This document shows, piece by piece, positions 26,132 through 35,705 of a DNA stretch of 64,000 nucleotides. The notes below the pieces were generated by a model. It saw only the letters and a list, made by a program, of their open reading frames with translations. It was not told where the DNA came from and did no database searches. The first letter of the stretch is position 1; each line of letters begins with the position of its first letter. Made by a program: the position numbers and the translations under genes. This DNA comes from AWTP1-13 sp963827545 (GTDB lineage Bacteria; Pseudomonadota; Alphaproteobacteria; Rhizobiales; Hyphomicrobiaceae). The DNA lies in assembly GCA_963827545.1 (NCBI GenBank), contig CAWHBI010000039.1, forward strand, positions 21,864 through 85,863, given 5' to 3'.

Positions 26132-27714
26132 ATGGCCGAGGCCCAGCCCGTCCGCCTCCTGATCGCGGCCCTCGGCGGCGAAGGCGGCGGCGTGCTGGCG
26201 GGCTGGATCAGCGAGGCCGCCGCGGCGAGCGGCCTTGTCGTGAGCCGCACGTCCATCCCGGGCGTTGCGCAAAGGACGGGGGCCACGACCTACTACATCG
26301 AGGTCACCCAAACGTCGGATGGCTCTACCCCGATACTTGGGCTCAATCCGGCGCCGGGCCAGGTCGACATTCTGCTCGCGACCGAGCTGGTGGAAGCTGC
26401 ACGCATGGTGCAAGCGGGGTTCGTCACTCCAGGCCGCACCCTGGTGATTGCCGCAGACCGCCGGGTCTATGCGACCGACGAGAAGATCGCCATGGGCGAC
26501 GGCCGTGCGAGCGAGGATCAGCTGCGCGGCGCCATCGAGCGTTTCTCGCGGCGACTTGTACTGAGCGATCTTGCAACCGCCGCTGCCGCGAGCAAGAGTC
26601 AGCTCAACGTCGTGATGCTTGGCGTATTTGCCGGCCTGAAGGCGCTGCCGATCGAGGCGGAGACATTTCGCGCCACTATCCGCGCCGAAGGCAAGGCCGT
26701 GGACGCCAACCTGCGCGGCTTCGAGGCAGGGTTGAAATTGGCTCGGTCCCTCTCCCCGCGCTTCGCCGACCTCTCCTCAGACTGCTTCAGCGCGGGAGAG
26801 GGTCGGGGTGAGGGGCGGCACGAGCGCCGGCGTCGGCGTTTGCCGCCGCCCCTCACCCTAACCCTCTCCCCACTGAAGGGTGGGGAGAGGGAACAAGCGC
26901 GGCGCTCGCAGCATTTCCCCTCGAGGCGCATGCGGTCTTGGACGAGGGGGTCAGACGGCTCATCGACTACCAGGACGAGGCTTATGCCCAGCGCTATCTG
27001 GCGCGCGTGCGGCGGTTTGCCGGCAGGCCCGGTGCAGATGGCGCCTTTATCCGTGAGCTTGCCCGCCACCTCGCCGTGCGCATGAGCGTCGAGGATGTGA
27101 TCCGGGTTGCGCAGCTCAAGCTGAGGGATACCCGGCTCGCGCGCGTTGCCCGCGAGGCACAGGCGCGCGCAGGCGACATTGTCGACGTGACCGAGTACAT
27201 GAAACCGGGCCCCGAGGAGGTGCTCGGCCTATTGCCGCCGCGGCTCGGGCGCTGGGCGCTGGCGCGTGTCCGCCACGATCGCTCCTGGCCGCTCAAGGTC
27301 AAAACGACGAGGTTCTCCGGCTTTGTACGTCTGAAGCTGCTGTCCGCGCTCAAGTTCTGGCGGCCGCGCACGCTGCGTTTTGCCGAAGAGGAGGCTTGGG
27401 TGGAGCGCTGGCTGGGGCTCGTCGAGCGCACACTCGCGGTCGATCCGGCCGCCGCGCGTGAGGTGGTTGCCACGGCAGCGCTGGTGCGCGGCTACGCCGA
27501 CACCTACAAGCGCGGCCTCGCCAGCTGGACCCGCATCATGGAGGAGGTGGTGGAGCCATCAGTGTCAGGCACGCTGCCGCGCGCCCATTTTGCGGACGCG
27601 GTGTTGCAGGCGCGCCTGGCTGCGGTCAAGGACCCCGAGGGAGAAGCGCTCGCCAAGACCATTGCGGCGATTGCGCATGCCGCAACAGCCTCTGGCAAAC
27701 TTGCCGCGGAGTAG
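26132..27714 (+). pseudogene. Indolepyruvate oxidoreductase beta-type subunit, split by a palindromic repeat
   Basis: The 5' part (26132 to about 26750) is the gamma/beta domain of 2-oxoacid:ferredoxin oxidoreductases: 'LIAALGGEGGGVLAGWI', 'SRTSIPGVAQRTGATTYYIE', 'ELVEAARMV'. The 3' part (from about 26893, first possible start TTG 26938) is the DUF6537-type domain found fused to it in related proteins: 'AHAVLDEGVRRLIDYQDEAY', 'RFAGRPGADGAFIRELARHL', 'EYMKPGPEEVLGLLP'. A palindromic element between them shifts the frame by one, so the first reading frame runs on to 27085 in nonsense. Whether the two halves still work as separate polypeptides is unknown; the second half has no ribosome site. 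Confidence 0.8.
26790..26891. repeat. Palindromic element of the CCCTCTCCCC/GGGGAGAGGG family, within the oxidoreductase beta gene
   Basis: The right part is CCCTCTCCCCACT (26862-26874), loop GAAG, then GGTGGGGAGAGGG (26879-26891). The left part carries GGGAGAGGGTCGGGGTGAGG near 26800, paired with CCCCTCACCCTAACCCTCTC near 26850-26867. The right hairpin matches the one at 41640-41669 with a single difference, which shows a dispersed family. Confidence 0.75.
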
Positions 27715-28279
27715 GATCGCGCGAAGCGCCGCCGGGACTGTGCAAGGGCAAACTCGAATTCCGACATCTACTGCCGTCGTTCAATTTCCGCACGGGGCAG
27801 CACCAGCGTGAGCGGAAAATACTTCTGCGTAAAGGCGTTGGCGATGTCGTGATGAGCTTTTCGAACGATCCAAGACCTGGTCGGCCCGAGGTCGCAAGTT
27901 TTCATACACTCTTCGGGTTTCGATCGCATATAATGTTAGCGTTGCGACGGACCACCACCCCGCACCGTCTGTCGCAACAGGGGGCCGGTCTCGCCCGCAG
28001 TGGGCCGGTCCCTACTTCTCTCTCTCGGTCGGCCGATCCATACTCCGAAAAGAAAAATTTCGGTAGCTGTGCCGTGCGGCACAGCTCGAACGTCGGCATT
28101 GGGTTATGTGTTCAACTCGCCACTGCGGGCGAGACCGGCTCTGCCACCATTGAGGCACAGTCCGGATGCGGGGTTCGGGGTGCGGCGCCGGAACAGCGCC
28201 GCACCCTTGTCTCATGTGACCTCGTACGTCTCCACGCCGATTGCCGATCGCACGGCCAAAGCCGAGCCCCTAGCGCCCG
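27715..28279. other. Intergenic region with three hairpins
   Basis: A 565-bp gap between convergent genes. No credible gene is seen. It contains a CCGAAA/TTTCGG hairpin at about 28046-28062, a perfect 9-bp stem AGCTGTGCC-GTGC-GGCACAGCT (28065-28086), and a second perfect 9-bp stem GTGCGGCGC/GCGCCGCAC (28180-28204). The last could act as a bidirectional terminator, but a long T-tract is lacking. Confidence 0.4.
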
Positions 28280-28999
28280 TCAGTCCCCCGACGAAGGAGC
28301 CTCCGTAAATTCGGCCAGCTCTCTCTCGTCGATGATGCTGATCTCCATTCCGCTGATCTTTATCGCGTTCGCTGTCTTCAGCTGACCGAGCTGCCGATTC
28401 ACATTCGCCCGCGAAAGCCCCAGATGCTTCCCGAGCTCCTCTTGTGAAATCGTCAGTTGCAGAGATGCGCCATCCGCGCTCCTTCGTCCATGCTGTCGTG
28501 CCAGCCTGTGCAGGCCTCTTGCCACTCGCGCGCGCATCTCGAGGGTGTTGTCCTCGATGATCACAGCACCAATCCGAAGCTTTTCGCAGAGCGCCTGAAT
28601 GACCTCGAACATTGCCGTGGGATGTGCCATCAAGGTGGGCAGGAGGTCCCGCGTGTAGACGACAAAGACTTCGGAGTCCTCCAGTGCGATGGCATCGACC
28701 GCACGCTCCTTGCCGTCTAGAGCCGCAATCTCGCCGTATATGTCGCCAGGGCCGACAAAGTAGAGGACAACCTCTTTGCCGGCCGCGCTGACGTTCGTGA
28801 GCTTGATCCGGCCGGAGATCACCACCATCAGGCTGTCGCCGGGTTCGCCGCGCCGGTAGGCGATGCTCCCCTTCACAAGGCCTCGGAGCTGCCCCTTGTG
28901 CAGGAGCTGATCGAGCACGACGTCGGGGAGCCGTCCCAGAAACGTGTTCTGCTTCAAGAGGGGCCGAACGCGCGCCAGAAGAAGGGGGTGAGAGCCCAT
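28280..28999 (-). CDS. Crp/Fnr-family transcriptional regulator
   Basis: A 239-residue regulator with an N-terminal cyclic-nucleotide-binding-type beta roll (RRGEPGDSLMVVISGRIKL; 'VVLYFVGPGDIYGEIAALDG') and a C-terminal HTH_Crp domain (TISQEELGKHLGLSRANVNR). There are no cysteines arranged as in Fnr. The ATG at 28999 was preferred over 29062 because the fold begins there. The regulated gene is probably glpD, 117 bp upstream on the same strand, or distant targets. Confidence 0.88.
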   Translation of the reverse strand: MGSHPLLLARVRPLLKQNTFLGRLPDVVLDQLLHKGQLRGLVKGSIAYRRGEPGDSLMVVISGRIKLTNVSAAGKEVVLYFVGPGDIYGEIAALDGKERAVDAIALEDSEVFVVYTRDLLPTLMAHPTAMFEVIQALCEKLRIGAVIIEDNTLEMRARVARGLHRLARQHGRRSADGASLQLTISQEELGKHLGLSRANVNRQLGQLKTANAIKISGMEISIIDERELAEFTEAPSSGD

Positions 29000-29116
29000 A
29001 GCTGCCGATCCTACCGCCGCCCGCGCGGACCATCGTCGATGCAGAAGCTCAATTGATCCCAAGGTATTCTGTCATCGGGCGGGCGTCAAAGGACGGTGGA
29101 GGGCTGTCGGCTCCGG

Positions 29117-30649
29117 TCAGGCCTGCGCTGCCAACACCTCGGCGGAACGCCGTTGCAGCCATGCATCCAGAGCGCCGAACTCCTCCTTCGTCAGGTGCAG
29201 TCCCAGCTTGGAGCGGCGCCACGCCACGTCCTCGACGGTGTGCGCCCACTCATGCTCGACGAGGTAGCGCACCTCCGCTTCGGTCAGCGTGGCTCCGAAA
29301 TGCACCCCAAGGTCCTGCATGGATTTGGCTCTGCCAAGGATGGTCCAGGCACGCGTGCCGTAGGCACGTATCAGCCGCGAGATGTGGGCCGCGCTCAGAA
29401 ATGCAAACGCCCTGGAGAGTTTGGCCGCAAGCGCCCCAGTCTCGCCGGCCTCGAAATCTCCGCCCGGCAACGCCACCGTTCCGGTCCAGCCTGCTGCCAG
29501 CCCCTGGCGCCACGGCAGATGGGGGGACAGTTGCTCCAACACAGCTTCAGCCAGCCGGCGATAGGTCGTGATCTTGCCGCCGATGATGGAGAGCAGGGGT
29601 GCCGCGCCCTCGGCGGCGTCAAGCTCGAGCACGTAGTCGCGGGAGGCGGATTTGGCGTCGCTCGCCCCGTCATCGAACAGGGGGCGAACGCCCGAATACG
29701 TCCACACCACGTCCTGCGGTCGCACCACCCTCGTGAAGGCGGTGCTGGCCGTGTCGCACAGGTAGGCGATTTCCTCCGGGCTTGCGGCCGTGTCGGCAGG
29801 ATCGCCGTGGTAATCACGGTCGGTGGTGCCGATCAGCGTGAACTCGCCCTCATAGGGGATGGCGAACACGACGCGGCCGTCCGGATTCTGGAAAAGGTAG
29901 GCGCGGTCGTGGTCGAACAGCTTCGGCACGACGATGTGGGCGCCCTCCACGAGGCGCACGCGACCGCGCGAGCTGCTGCCCAATCGCGTTAGCAAGACCT
30001 CTTCGACCCAGGGCCCTGACGCATTGACGAGGGCACGCGCGGCGATCGTCTGACGGGCACCCGTGACGGCGTCCTCCACCGTGACGCGCCAATGGTCGCC
30101 CTCGCGCGCTGCGGAATGTGCAGCCGTGCGCGTGCGGATGACGGCGCCTCGATCCACGGCATCACGGGCGTTGAGCACGACGAGGCGCGCATCATCGACC
30201 CAGCAGTCGGAGTACTCGAAGCCGGTGGTGAAGGCGCCGGGAAGCAGGGGCTGCCCGGCGACGTCGCCGGAAAGGTCGAGCACGCGCGTGCCGGGCAGGC
30301 GCTGCCGGCCACCCAGATGATCGTAGAGGAACAGGCCGATGCGAAGCATCCACGCCGGCCGCAAGCCCTCCCGGTGCGGCAGGACGAAGCGCATGGGCCG
30401 CACGATGTGCGGGGCAATGCGCCACAGAACTTCGCGCTCGGTGAGCGACTCGCGCACCAGGCGGAAGTCGAAGTGCTCAAGATAGCGCAACCCGCCGTGG
30501 ATCAGCTTGGTCGAACGCGAAGAGGTGCCGCAGCCCAGGTCGGCCATCTCGCACAGAAATACCGAGAGGCCGCGGCCGGCGGCGTCGCGGGCGATGCCGC
30601 AACCGTTGATGCCGCCGCCGATGACGCCCAAGTCGTAGATGCCGTCCAT
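29117..30649 (-). CDS. glpD: Glycerol-3-phosphate dehydrogenase (FAD, aerobic)
   Basis: A 510-residue flavoprotein that oxidises sn-glycerol 3-phosphate to dihydroxyacetone phosphate at the inner membrane and passes electrons to quinone. The Rossmann FAD site opens the protein (DLGVIGGGINGCGIARDAAG). Other GlpD marks are 'SSRSTKLIHGGLRYLE', 'DARLVVLNARDA', 'LVNASGPWVEEV', 'GTTDRDYHGDP' and 'YSGVRPL', and a C-terminal domain with 'EHEWAHTVEDVAWRRSKLGL'. Length is normal. No glycerol kinase or facilitator gene is next to it in this window. Confidence 0.96.
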   Translation of the reverse strand: MDGIYDLGVIGGGINGCGIARDAAGRGLSVFLCEMADLGCGTSSRSTKLIHGGLRYLEHFDFRLVRESLTEREVLWRIAPHIVRPMRFVLPHREGLRPAWMLRIGLFLYDHLGGRQRLPGTRVLDLSGDVAGQPLLPGAFTTGFEYSDCWVDDARLVVLNARDAVDRGAVIRTRTAAHSAAREGDHWRVTVEDAVTGARQTIAARALVNASGPWVEEVLLTRLGSSSRGRVRLVEGAHIVVPKLFDHDRAYLFQNPDGRVVFAIPYEGEFTLIGTTDRDYHGDPADTAASPEEIAYLCDTASTAFTRVVRPQDVVWTYSGVRPLFDDGASDAKSASRDYVLELDAAEGAAPLLSIIGGKITTYRRLAEAVLEQLSPHLPWRQGLAAGWTGTVALPGGDFEAGETGALAAKLSRAFAFLSAAHISRLIRAYGTRAWTILGRAKSMQDLGVHFGATLTEAEVRYLVEHEWAHTVEDVAWRRSKLGLHLTKEEFGALDAWLQRRSAEVLAAQA

Positions 30650-30814
30650 GGGCCCCCGCGTGCATTCCTAGTAGCAAGATCGTTTCTGAGCGAAGCGCTT
30701 GGCCTCGATAGTGGAACGTGAATCCTGTTCTCGAGTCTATGAGACAGCAGGGTTCACGCTTCGGCCGCCACATCTCGATCCGGGCAAGGTCATGCAATCC
30801 GAAGCGATCCTGCG

Positions 30815-32329
30815 CTAGCCGCCCCGGTCGGGGATCTCGATACGAAACGCGGTTCCACGCTCCCTCTCGAGCAGCTGGATGATGCCGCCATGGGCGGTCA
30901 CCAGCTCATGTGCGACGGCTAGGCCCAATCCCGTGCCGTCCTTGCGCGCGGAGCCTTGAAAGGCCTGGAAAAGGTGCGCACGAGCCTTCTCCGGCACGCC
31001 CGGCCCGTCGTCGTCGACCTCGATTGTGACTCGCTGACCGAGACGGGCTCCGCTCACGCGGATATGGCCTGTCGGAATTTCCTGCTGCTCGATAGCCTGC
31101 AGCGCGTTGCGGCACAGGTTGCTCAACACGCGAAACAGCTGGTCGCGGTCGGCGTCGATGAGCAGCGCATCCTCGACTTCGACGGTCCAGAACACGGCAT
31201 CATCACGCGGCAGGCCGAGCCCATCGCCAACCTCGGCGACCAGCGGACGCAGGGGAATGGGCTCCCGCCGCGGCGGCGCCTCCTCGGCGCGTCCGAACTT
31301 GAGCGTGCTTTCGCACAGCTTGATGGCACGGTCGAGCGAGGCGATGAGCTTGGGCGCGAAGCGCTGCACGGTCGGGTCCGGCAGGCTGCCGAGCCGGTCC
31401 GAGATGAGCTGGGCGCTCGAGAGCATGTTGCGCAGGTCGTGGTTGATCTTGCTCACTGCCAGCCCCAGCGCCGCCAGGCGGCTCTTCTGCTGCAGAGTTT
31501 GCTTGAGCTCCGACTGCATGTGCGCCAGCTCGCGCTCGGCGGTGCCGATCTCGTCGTGGCGCTGCGAGGGCACGATGATGCGGCTGGCGTCCTCGGGGTT
31601 CTGGCTGAAGCGCAGAATATTGCGTGTGATGCGCATCATCGGTTGCACGAACAGGGAATTGAGGGCGAAATAGACAAGCGCAGCCGTGATGATGGAGATG
31701 ATAATTGAAAGGCCCAGCACATTGAGGCCGTAGCGGATCATAGCCGCCCGGAGCGGCGCCTCGGGAAGCACGATGTCGATCTGGTCGCCGGCACCGGCGA
31801 CGGGCTCGCCCAGCACCCGGATGATGCGGTCTTCCTTGGCGAAGAACACGGCCAGCGCATCCCAGATCAGGCGGAAGCGGAGACTGATCTCGTTCCACAA
31901 GCCACCCGGCCGCGCACTCGCGCGAAAATCGTAGATGCCATCGATGTCCGCCTGCTGGTCGGGCGGCAGGACCATGCGGCGCTCGTTGTTGCGTACCCAA
32001 GAGACTGCCCGCACCTGGGCGGTTCGCAATAGCTCGTTGCGCAGGGTGTCGGGAACATTGCCTTCGCCGGCCACCTGCGCGGCGAGTGCAGCGAGCCTGG
32101 CGGCCGACAGGCGATCTGCCAGCCAGGTGATGCGGAAGTTTGCCACCGACGGAACGAAGATCAGCACCTCCGCCAGCATGACGAAGACGATCGTCAGCAG
32201 CAGCAGCTTGGCGGACAAACCGAGCCCTCGCCGCTCCGACGTCGCCGTCAGCGGAGTTTTGATCGCTTTGACACGCTCCCAGAGCCTGCCTGGCCAGGAC
32301 AGCGCCTCGTCGATCATGTCGCGCGGCAC
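30815..32329 (-). CDS. Orphan membrane sensor histidine kinase
   Basis: A 504-residue kinase with a transmembrane segment at about residues 38-60 (AKLLLLTIVFVMLAEVLIFV), an extracytoplasmic stretch of about 140 residues, a second segment near 205-228, a HAMP-like linker, the H-box 'SKINHDLRNML' with His297, and an ATPase domain with N-box 'LCRNALQAIE', G1 'DDDGPGVPE' and G2 'GTGLGLAVAHEL'. The H-box is of the HDLRN type. No response regulator is encoded next to it. The gene begins 41 bp after the flavoprotein stop at 32370 and likely belongs to that transcript. Confidence 0.93.
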   Translation of the reverse strand: MPRDMIDEALSWPGRLWERVKAIKTPLTATSERRGLGLSAKLLLLTIVFVMLAEVLIFVPSVANFRITWLADRLSAARLAALAAQVAGEGNVPDTLRNELLRTAQVRAVSWVRNNERRMVLPPDQQADIDGIYDFRASARPGGLWNEISLRFRLIWDALAVFFAKEDRIIRVLGEPVAGAGDQIDIVLPEAPLRAAMIRYGLNVLGLSIIISIITAALVYFALNSLFVQPMMRITRNILRFSQNPEDASRIIVPSQRHDEIGTAERELAHMQSELKQTLQQKSRLAALGLAVSKINHDLRNMLSSAQLISDRLGSLPDPTVQRFAPKLIASLDRAIKLCESTLKFGRAEEAPPRREPIPLRPLVAEVGDGLGLPRDDAVFWTVEVEDALLIDADRDQLFRVLSNLCRNALQAIEQQEIPTGHIRVSGARLGQRVTIEVDDDGPGVPEKARAHLFQAFQGSARKDGTGLGLAVAHELVTAHGGIIQLLERERGTAFRIEIPDRGG

Positions 32330-32369
32330 GAACTACCTCGCCCTTTCCTCGTGGTCAGCCGAGCCTCGG

Positions 32370-33893
32370 TCAACCAAGCCTGGCAAGCCAACTGATCACC
32401 TTGCGGACCAGGGGCCTTGCGGCCGCAGTCGCATAGTAGCCGAACGCCGCCCGCTTGTTGATCTCCGACAACGTAGGATAAGGCGATATCCATTGCGTCA
32501 TGGCCCTTATGTCGAGCCTCTGCGATATGGCGAGCGACCACATCTGGATCAACTCGCCCGCGTGCAGCCCGACGATACTGGCCCCCTTGATCTTGCCCTT
32601 CGCGTCAGTAACGACCTTCACGAACCCTTCCGTGGCCCTCTCTGCCTGTGCGCGATCATTTTCCTGATATGGCCAGCGGTAAACGCGCAAGTTGCCGAAC
32701 CGCTCCCTCGCCATGTCTTCGGTCAGGCCAACATGGGCAAGCTCAGGATCGGTGAACGTGACCCATGGAACGATTCCGTTGTCGACAGACGCCGACACGC
32801 GAAACAGCGCCCTGCGAATGACAATGCCGGCGTGATAGTTGGCAATGTGCGTAAATTGTGGGCCGCCAGTAACGTCGCCGATGGCAAATACCCTGCGGTT
32901 CGAGGTTTGCAGGCCCTTGTTCACCTGGATGCCGCGCTTGTCAAATTTGATGGCTGCGGCCTCGAGATTGAGGCCTGCGACGTTCGGGATGCGGCCGGCG
33001 GCGAGCAGCACGTGCGTGCCCTGCACGACGCCGTTCCGGCCGTCCTCGGAAACGTGCACGTCGATCAGCCTCGTTCCGCCGGCGATGCGCTCGACCAGGG
33101 TGCCTTCCCGGATTTCGAGCCCCTCGGCCCGCAGTTGCTTGAGCACCACCTCGGCCGCCTCGGGATCGTCCTTGCCCAGCGCCTTCAATGCCTCGATCAC
33201 GGTTACGCGGCTGCCGAGCCGCAGATGCGCCTGGGCCAGTTCCAGGCCGATCGGGCCGCCCCCGATCACGATGAGGTGGTCGAGCTTCTCGCGGTTGTCG
33301 AAGATGGTCTCGTTGGTGAAGTAGGGCACCTTGTCGAGACCGGGGATCGGCGGGATGGCAGGAGACGAGCCGGTTGCGATGACGAAGCGACGTGCCTTGA
33401 TGCGCTGATCGCCCGCGAGCAGGGTGTCGCGACTGATGAAGTGCCCGGCTGCCTGGATCACCCTGACGCCAAGACCGGTGAAGCGCTCTACCGAGTCGTT
33501 CGGCGCGATTGCGGCAATCACGCCATGGACGTGGTCGCGGACGGCACCGGGATCGATTGCGGGCTTCACGGGCGCGATGCCGAACGGCGCGGCGGAGCGC
33601 ATGAGCTGCGCGCGTCTGGCCGCTGCGATCAGCGCCTTGGAGGGCACGCAGCCGTAATTGAGGCAGTCTCCGCCCATCTTGTGCTTTTCGACCAGGGCGA
33701 CGGCGGAGCCAAGCTGAGCGGCCGCCGCCGCCATCGACAAGCCGCCGGAGCCGCCGCCGATCACGCAAATATCGACGCGCAGCTCGGCATCTGCAGCAGC
33801 GCTGCTGAGGGTTCTGCTTGCCGGGGGAGCATCGGACTTGCTGCCCGGGGCGAGCCGCATCAGGCCGACCGCCTGGTCACTTGGCTGCGGCAT
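32370..33893 (-). CDS. Mercuric-reductase-like FAD/NAD(P) disulfide oxidoreductase
   Basis: A 507-residue class I flavoprotein disulfide reductase. The FAD site is 'VDICVIGGGSGGLSMA', the redox disulfide is C77/C82 in 'GGDCLNYGCVPSKAL', the NAD(P) site is 'LIVIGGGPIGLELAQ', and a second FAD segment is 'RRVFAIGDVTGG'. The usual C-terminal catalytic His of lipoamide dehydrogenase (HAHPT) is replaced here by 'ISPYPTLSEINK', closer to the MerA pattern, but the extra cysteine pairs of MerA are absent. It overlaps the upstream VTT membrane protein by 17 bp. The electron acceptor is unknown. Confidence 0.9.
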   Translation of the reverse strand: MPQPSDQAVGLMRLAPGSKSDAPPASRTLSSAAADAELRVDICVIGGGSGGLSMAAAAAQLGSAVALVEKHKMGGDCLNYGCVPSKALIAAARRAQLMRSAAPFGIAPVKPAIDPGAVRDHVHGVIAAIAPNDSVERFTGLGVRVIQAAGHFISRDTLLAGDQRIKARRFVIATGSSPAIPPIPGLDKVPYFTNETIFDNREKLDHLIVIGGGPIGLELAQAHLRLGSRVTVIEALKALGKDDPEAAEVVLKQLRAEGLEIREGTLVERIAGGTRLIDVHVSEDGRNGVVQGTHVLLAAGRIPNVAGLNLEAAAIKFDKRGIQVNKGLQTSNRRVFAIGDVTGGPQFTHIANYHAGIVIRRALFRVSASVDNGIVPWVTFTDPELAHVGLTEDMARERFGNLRVYRWPYQENDRAQAERATEGFVKVVTDAKGKIKGASIVGLHAGELIQMWSLAISQRLDIRAMTQWISPYPTLSEINKRAAFGYYATAAARPLVRKVISWLARLG

Positions 33894-34737
33894 GGCTTTT
33901 TCTCCACCTCTTGAGGACGACAGGAATCACGGCGACCACACCCAGCAGTATGAGGGCCAACAGGAGCTCTTTGGTGAGGAGCGAGCTCGCATGGATCTTC
34001 ATCTTGCAGGCGTCCGCCCCTTGCAGGACCACGCACGCGGCATGTTCATTCTTGGCAGCCATGATGACGCTGTCGAGGCCGGCGCCCGCGGAGGCAAACG
34101 CGAAAGTCGCGGGGATGATGCCCAGCACGGTTCCAATGACGTAGGTCTTGAGGGGCACGCCCAACAGGGCGGGCGCGATATTGACAAACCAGAAAGGAAA
34201 GACCGGCACCAGCCGCAGAAACAGCATATAGCTCAACGCTTCCTTCTTGAAACCTTCGCTCAGCTTGGCAAGCCAGGGCCCCACCCGCTCAGCCAGCGTG
34301 TCGCCAACCGCGGTCCGCGCGATCATGAAGACGATGGTGGCGCCGGTGGTCGCTGCAGTCACCGCTGCCAGTCCCCCGACCAGTGTGCCGAACAACAAGC
34401 CCCCTGTGACCGTCAGGATGAGGCCGCCGGGAAGCGACAGGGCCACCGCCACGGAGTAGGTCACGATGTAAGCCAGGACCGAGAGGCACGCGTGCTCTGC
34501 AAGAAGCGAGTGAAACCGGTCGCGCTGGATCACCACGTTCTCCAGCGTGATCAGGTTGTGGGCGTCGAGCAGGAACAGCAGGGCCATGGCGGCAACGACG
34601 ACAACGAGCGCCCCATAGCGCCTGGCCTTGCCCAAGCCCTTCGAGGCTTTGTTCGGTGCACGCATGCCGACACCGCCAACCTTGGCTGGACATCCGGAAC
34701 CAGCGCCCGCTGAGCCGCGGCCGGCCGCCCCGTTCAT
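33877..34737 (-). CDS. TVP38/TMEM64 (VTT-domain) membrane protein
   Basis: A polytopic inner-membrane protein of the DedA/VTT superfamily. The signature is visible: 'SLPGGLILTVTGGLLFGTLVGG' (in part: SLPGGLILTVTGGLLFG), then 'KKEALSYMLFLRLVPVFPFW' and 'VPLKTYVIGTVLGIIP'. Proteins of this group are implicated in lipid or metal homeostasis. I take the ATG at 34737; 34665 (MRAPNKAS) is an alternative nearer to the first membrane segment. A cysteine-containing loop (HAACVVLQGADACK) before the last segment could interact with the disulfide reductase encoded next to it. Confidence 0.88.
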   Translation of the reverse strand: MNGAAGRGSAGAGSGCPAKVGGVGMRAPNKASKGLGKARRYGALVVVVAAMALLFLLDAHNLITLENVVIQRDRFHSLLAEHACLSVLAYIVTYSVAVALSLPGGLILTVTGGLLFGTLVGGLAAVTAATTGATIVFMIARTAVGDTLAERVGPWLAKLSEGFKKEALSYMLFLRLVPVFPFWFVNIAPALLGVPLKTYVIGTVLGIIPATFAFASAGAGLDSVIMAAKNEHAACVVLQGADACKMKIHASSLLTKELLLALILLGVVAVIPVVLKRWRKSHAAAK

Positions 34738-34947
34738 TCGCCGCTCCCGTTCATAGTCCCTCGTCAGCCCATGATCCAGGGCGCGGCGCAAACCCGCCTC
34801 CTACCGGTACCTCTGGGGGCTCCGGCGTCGGCGACCCCTCCTCATCTCAAAAAATGGGGTGTGGCAATCGCAGTGGGGAAAGTGTCAAGCACACGTGAGA
34901 TGCCGCGATCAGAATTGATCGCTTGCGGGCCAATCTACCGCCTTGGA

Positions 34948-34976
34948 TTGACTTGGGAGGGGTCCAACCCTATAAG
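34948..34976 (+). promoter_or_regulatory. Probable rpmH promoter
   Basis: TTGACT (34948-34953) and TATAAG (34971-34976) with a 17-bp spacer, a strong sigma-70-type promoter by alphaproteobacterial standards. It precedes the rpmH-rnpA-yidC run and would give a leader of about 100 bases. Confidence 0.65.
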
Positions 34977-35081
34977 CCCCAGCAATTCCGGCCAGATTTG
35001 CAGCGATCCGCGCTGTCGCGCAGGTACCGTAGGCGGTTCTGGCGCGCCCCGGGGCAGAAGGCTTCAAGACGGAGACCCGAC

Positions 35082-35216
35082 GTGAAGCGTACCTATCAGC
35101 CGAGCAGGCTTGTCCGCAAGCGCCGCCACGGCTTCCGCAAGCGCATGCAGACGGCCGGTGGCCGCAGGGTCCTTGCGCGCCGCCGCGCAAAGGGCCGCAA
35201 GCGCCTCTCGGCTTGA
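35082..35216 (+). CDS. rpmH: 50S ribosomal protein L34
   Basis: A 44-residue protein that matches L34 throughout: MKRTYQPSRLVRKRRHGF, then 'AGGRRVLARRRAKGRKRLSA'. The start codon is GTG at 35082. L34 sits on the large subunit near the exit tunnel side. The gene heads the classical rpmH-rnpA cluster. Its length is standard. Confidence 0.97.
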   Translation: MKRTYQPSRLVRKRRHGFRKRMQTAGGRRVLARRRAKGRKRLSA

Positions 35217-35236
35217 GGTTGCACGGCGGCTCGTGC

Positions 35237-35656
35237 ATGGCCACAACACAGGGAAAGCTGCCGCAGCCTCGACCTTCCCGCCTTGCGATGCTCAAGCGCC
35301 GCCCGGAGTTCCTGCGCATTCGTAACGGGCCGCGCCATGCCACCCGGGCGTTCGTGCTGGAGGCAAAGCAGCGCGGAGACGACAAGGCCTTACTGGAAGC
35401 ACAGGCGCGATTTGGCTTTACAATCAGCAAGAAGGTCGGAGGAGCGGTCGAGCGCAACCGCATCAGGCGGCGACTGAAGGCCGCGGTGTGCGATGTTGTG
35501 CATGAGCACGCCAAACACGATTTCGACTATGTTCTGATTGCGCGTCGCGCAGCGCTCGACACGGCTTTCGCGGTGCTGGTGTCGGATCTCGTGAAAGCCC
35601 TAGACCGCGTCAATGCCATGCCCCGGCAGGGACATGGCCAAGCAGCGCGCAGGTAG
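35237..35656 (+). CDS. rnpA: Ribonuclease P protein component
   Basis: The protein subunit of RNase P, which matures tRNA 5' ends. The RNR signature reads 'GAVERNRIRRRLKAA', and 'RFGFTISKKVG' precedes it. The ATG at 35237 was chosen; the conserved part begins at 'MLKRRPEFLRIRNG' (35288), which is another candidate start. It follows rpmH by 20 bp and precedes yidC, the normal order. Confidence 0.95.
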   Translation: MATTQGKLPQPRPSRLAMLKRRPEFLRIRNGPRHATRAFVLEAKQRGDDKALLEAQARFGFTISKKVGGAVERNRIRRRLKAAVCDVVHEHAKHDFDYVLIARRAALDTAFAVLVSDLVKALDRVNAMPRQGHGQAARR

Positions 35657-35705
35657 CGCACACAATTTCCGAAGCAAGATCGGCCCACGCCATCTCGAGA
35701 CAGCG

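Noticed and set aside
27849..28385. 178-codon frame in the gap left of the Crp/Fnr gene
   Set aside because: Covers hairpin-rich intergenic DNA and the antisense of the regulator's end; no coding signature.
31935..33914. 659-codon plus-strand frame opposite the kinase and flavoprotein
   Set aside because: Antisense of two genes with full motif sets; no domain in its own translation.
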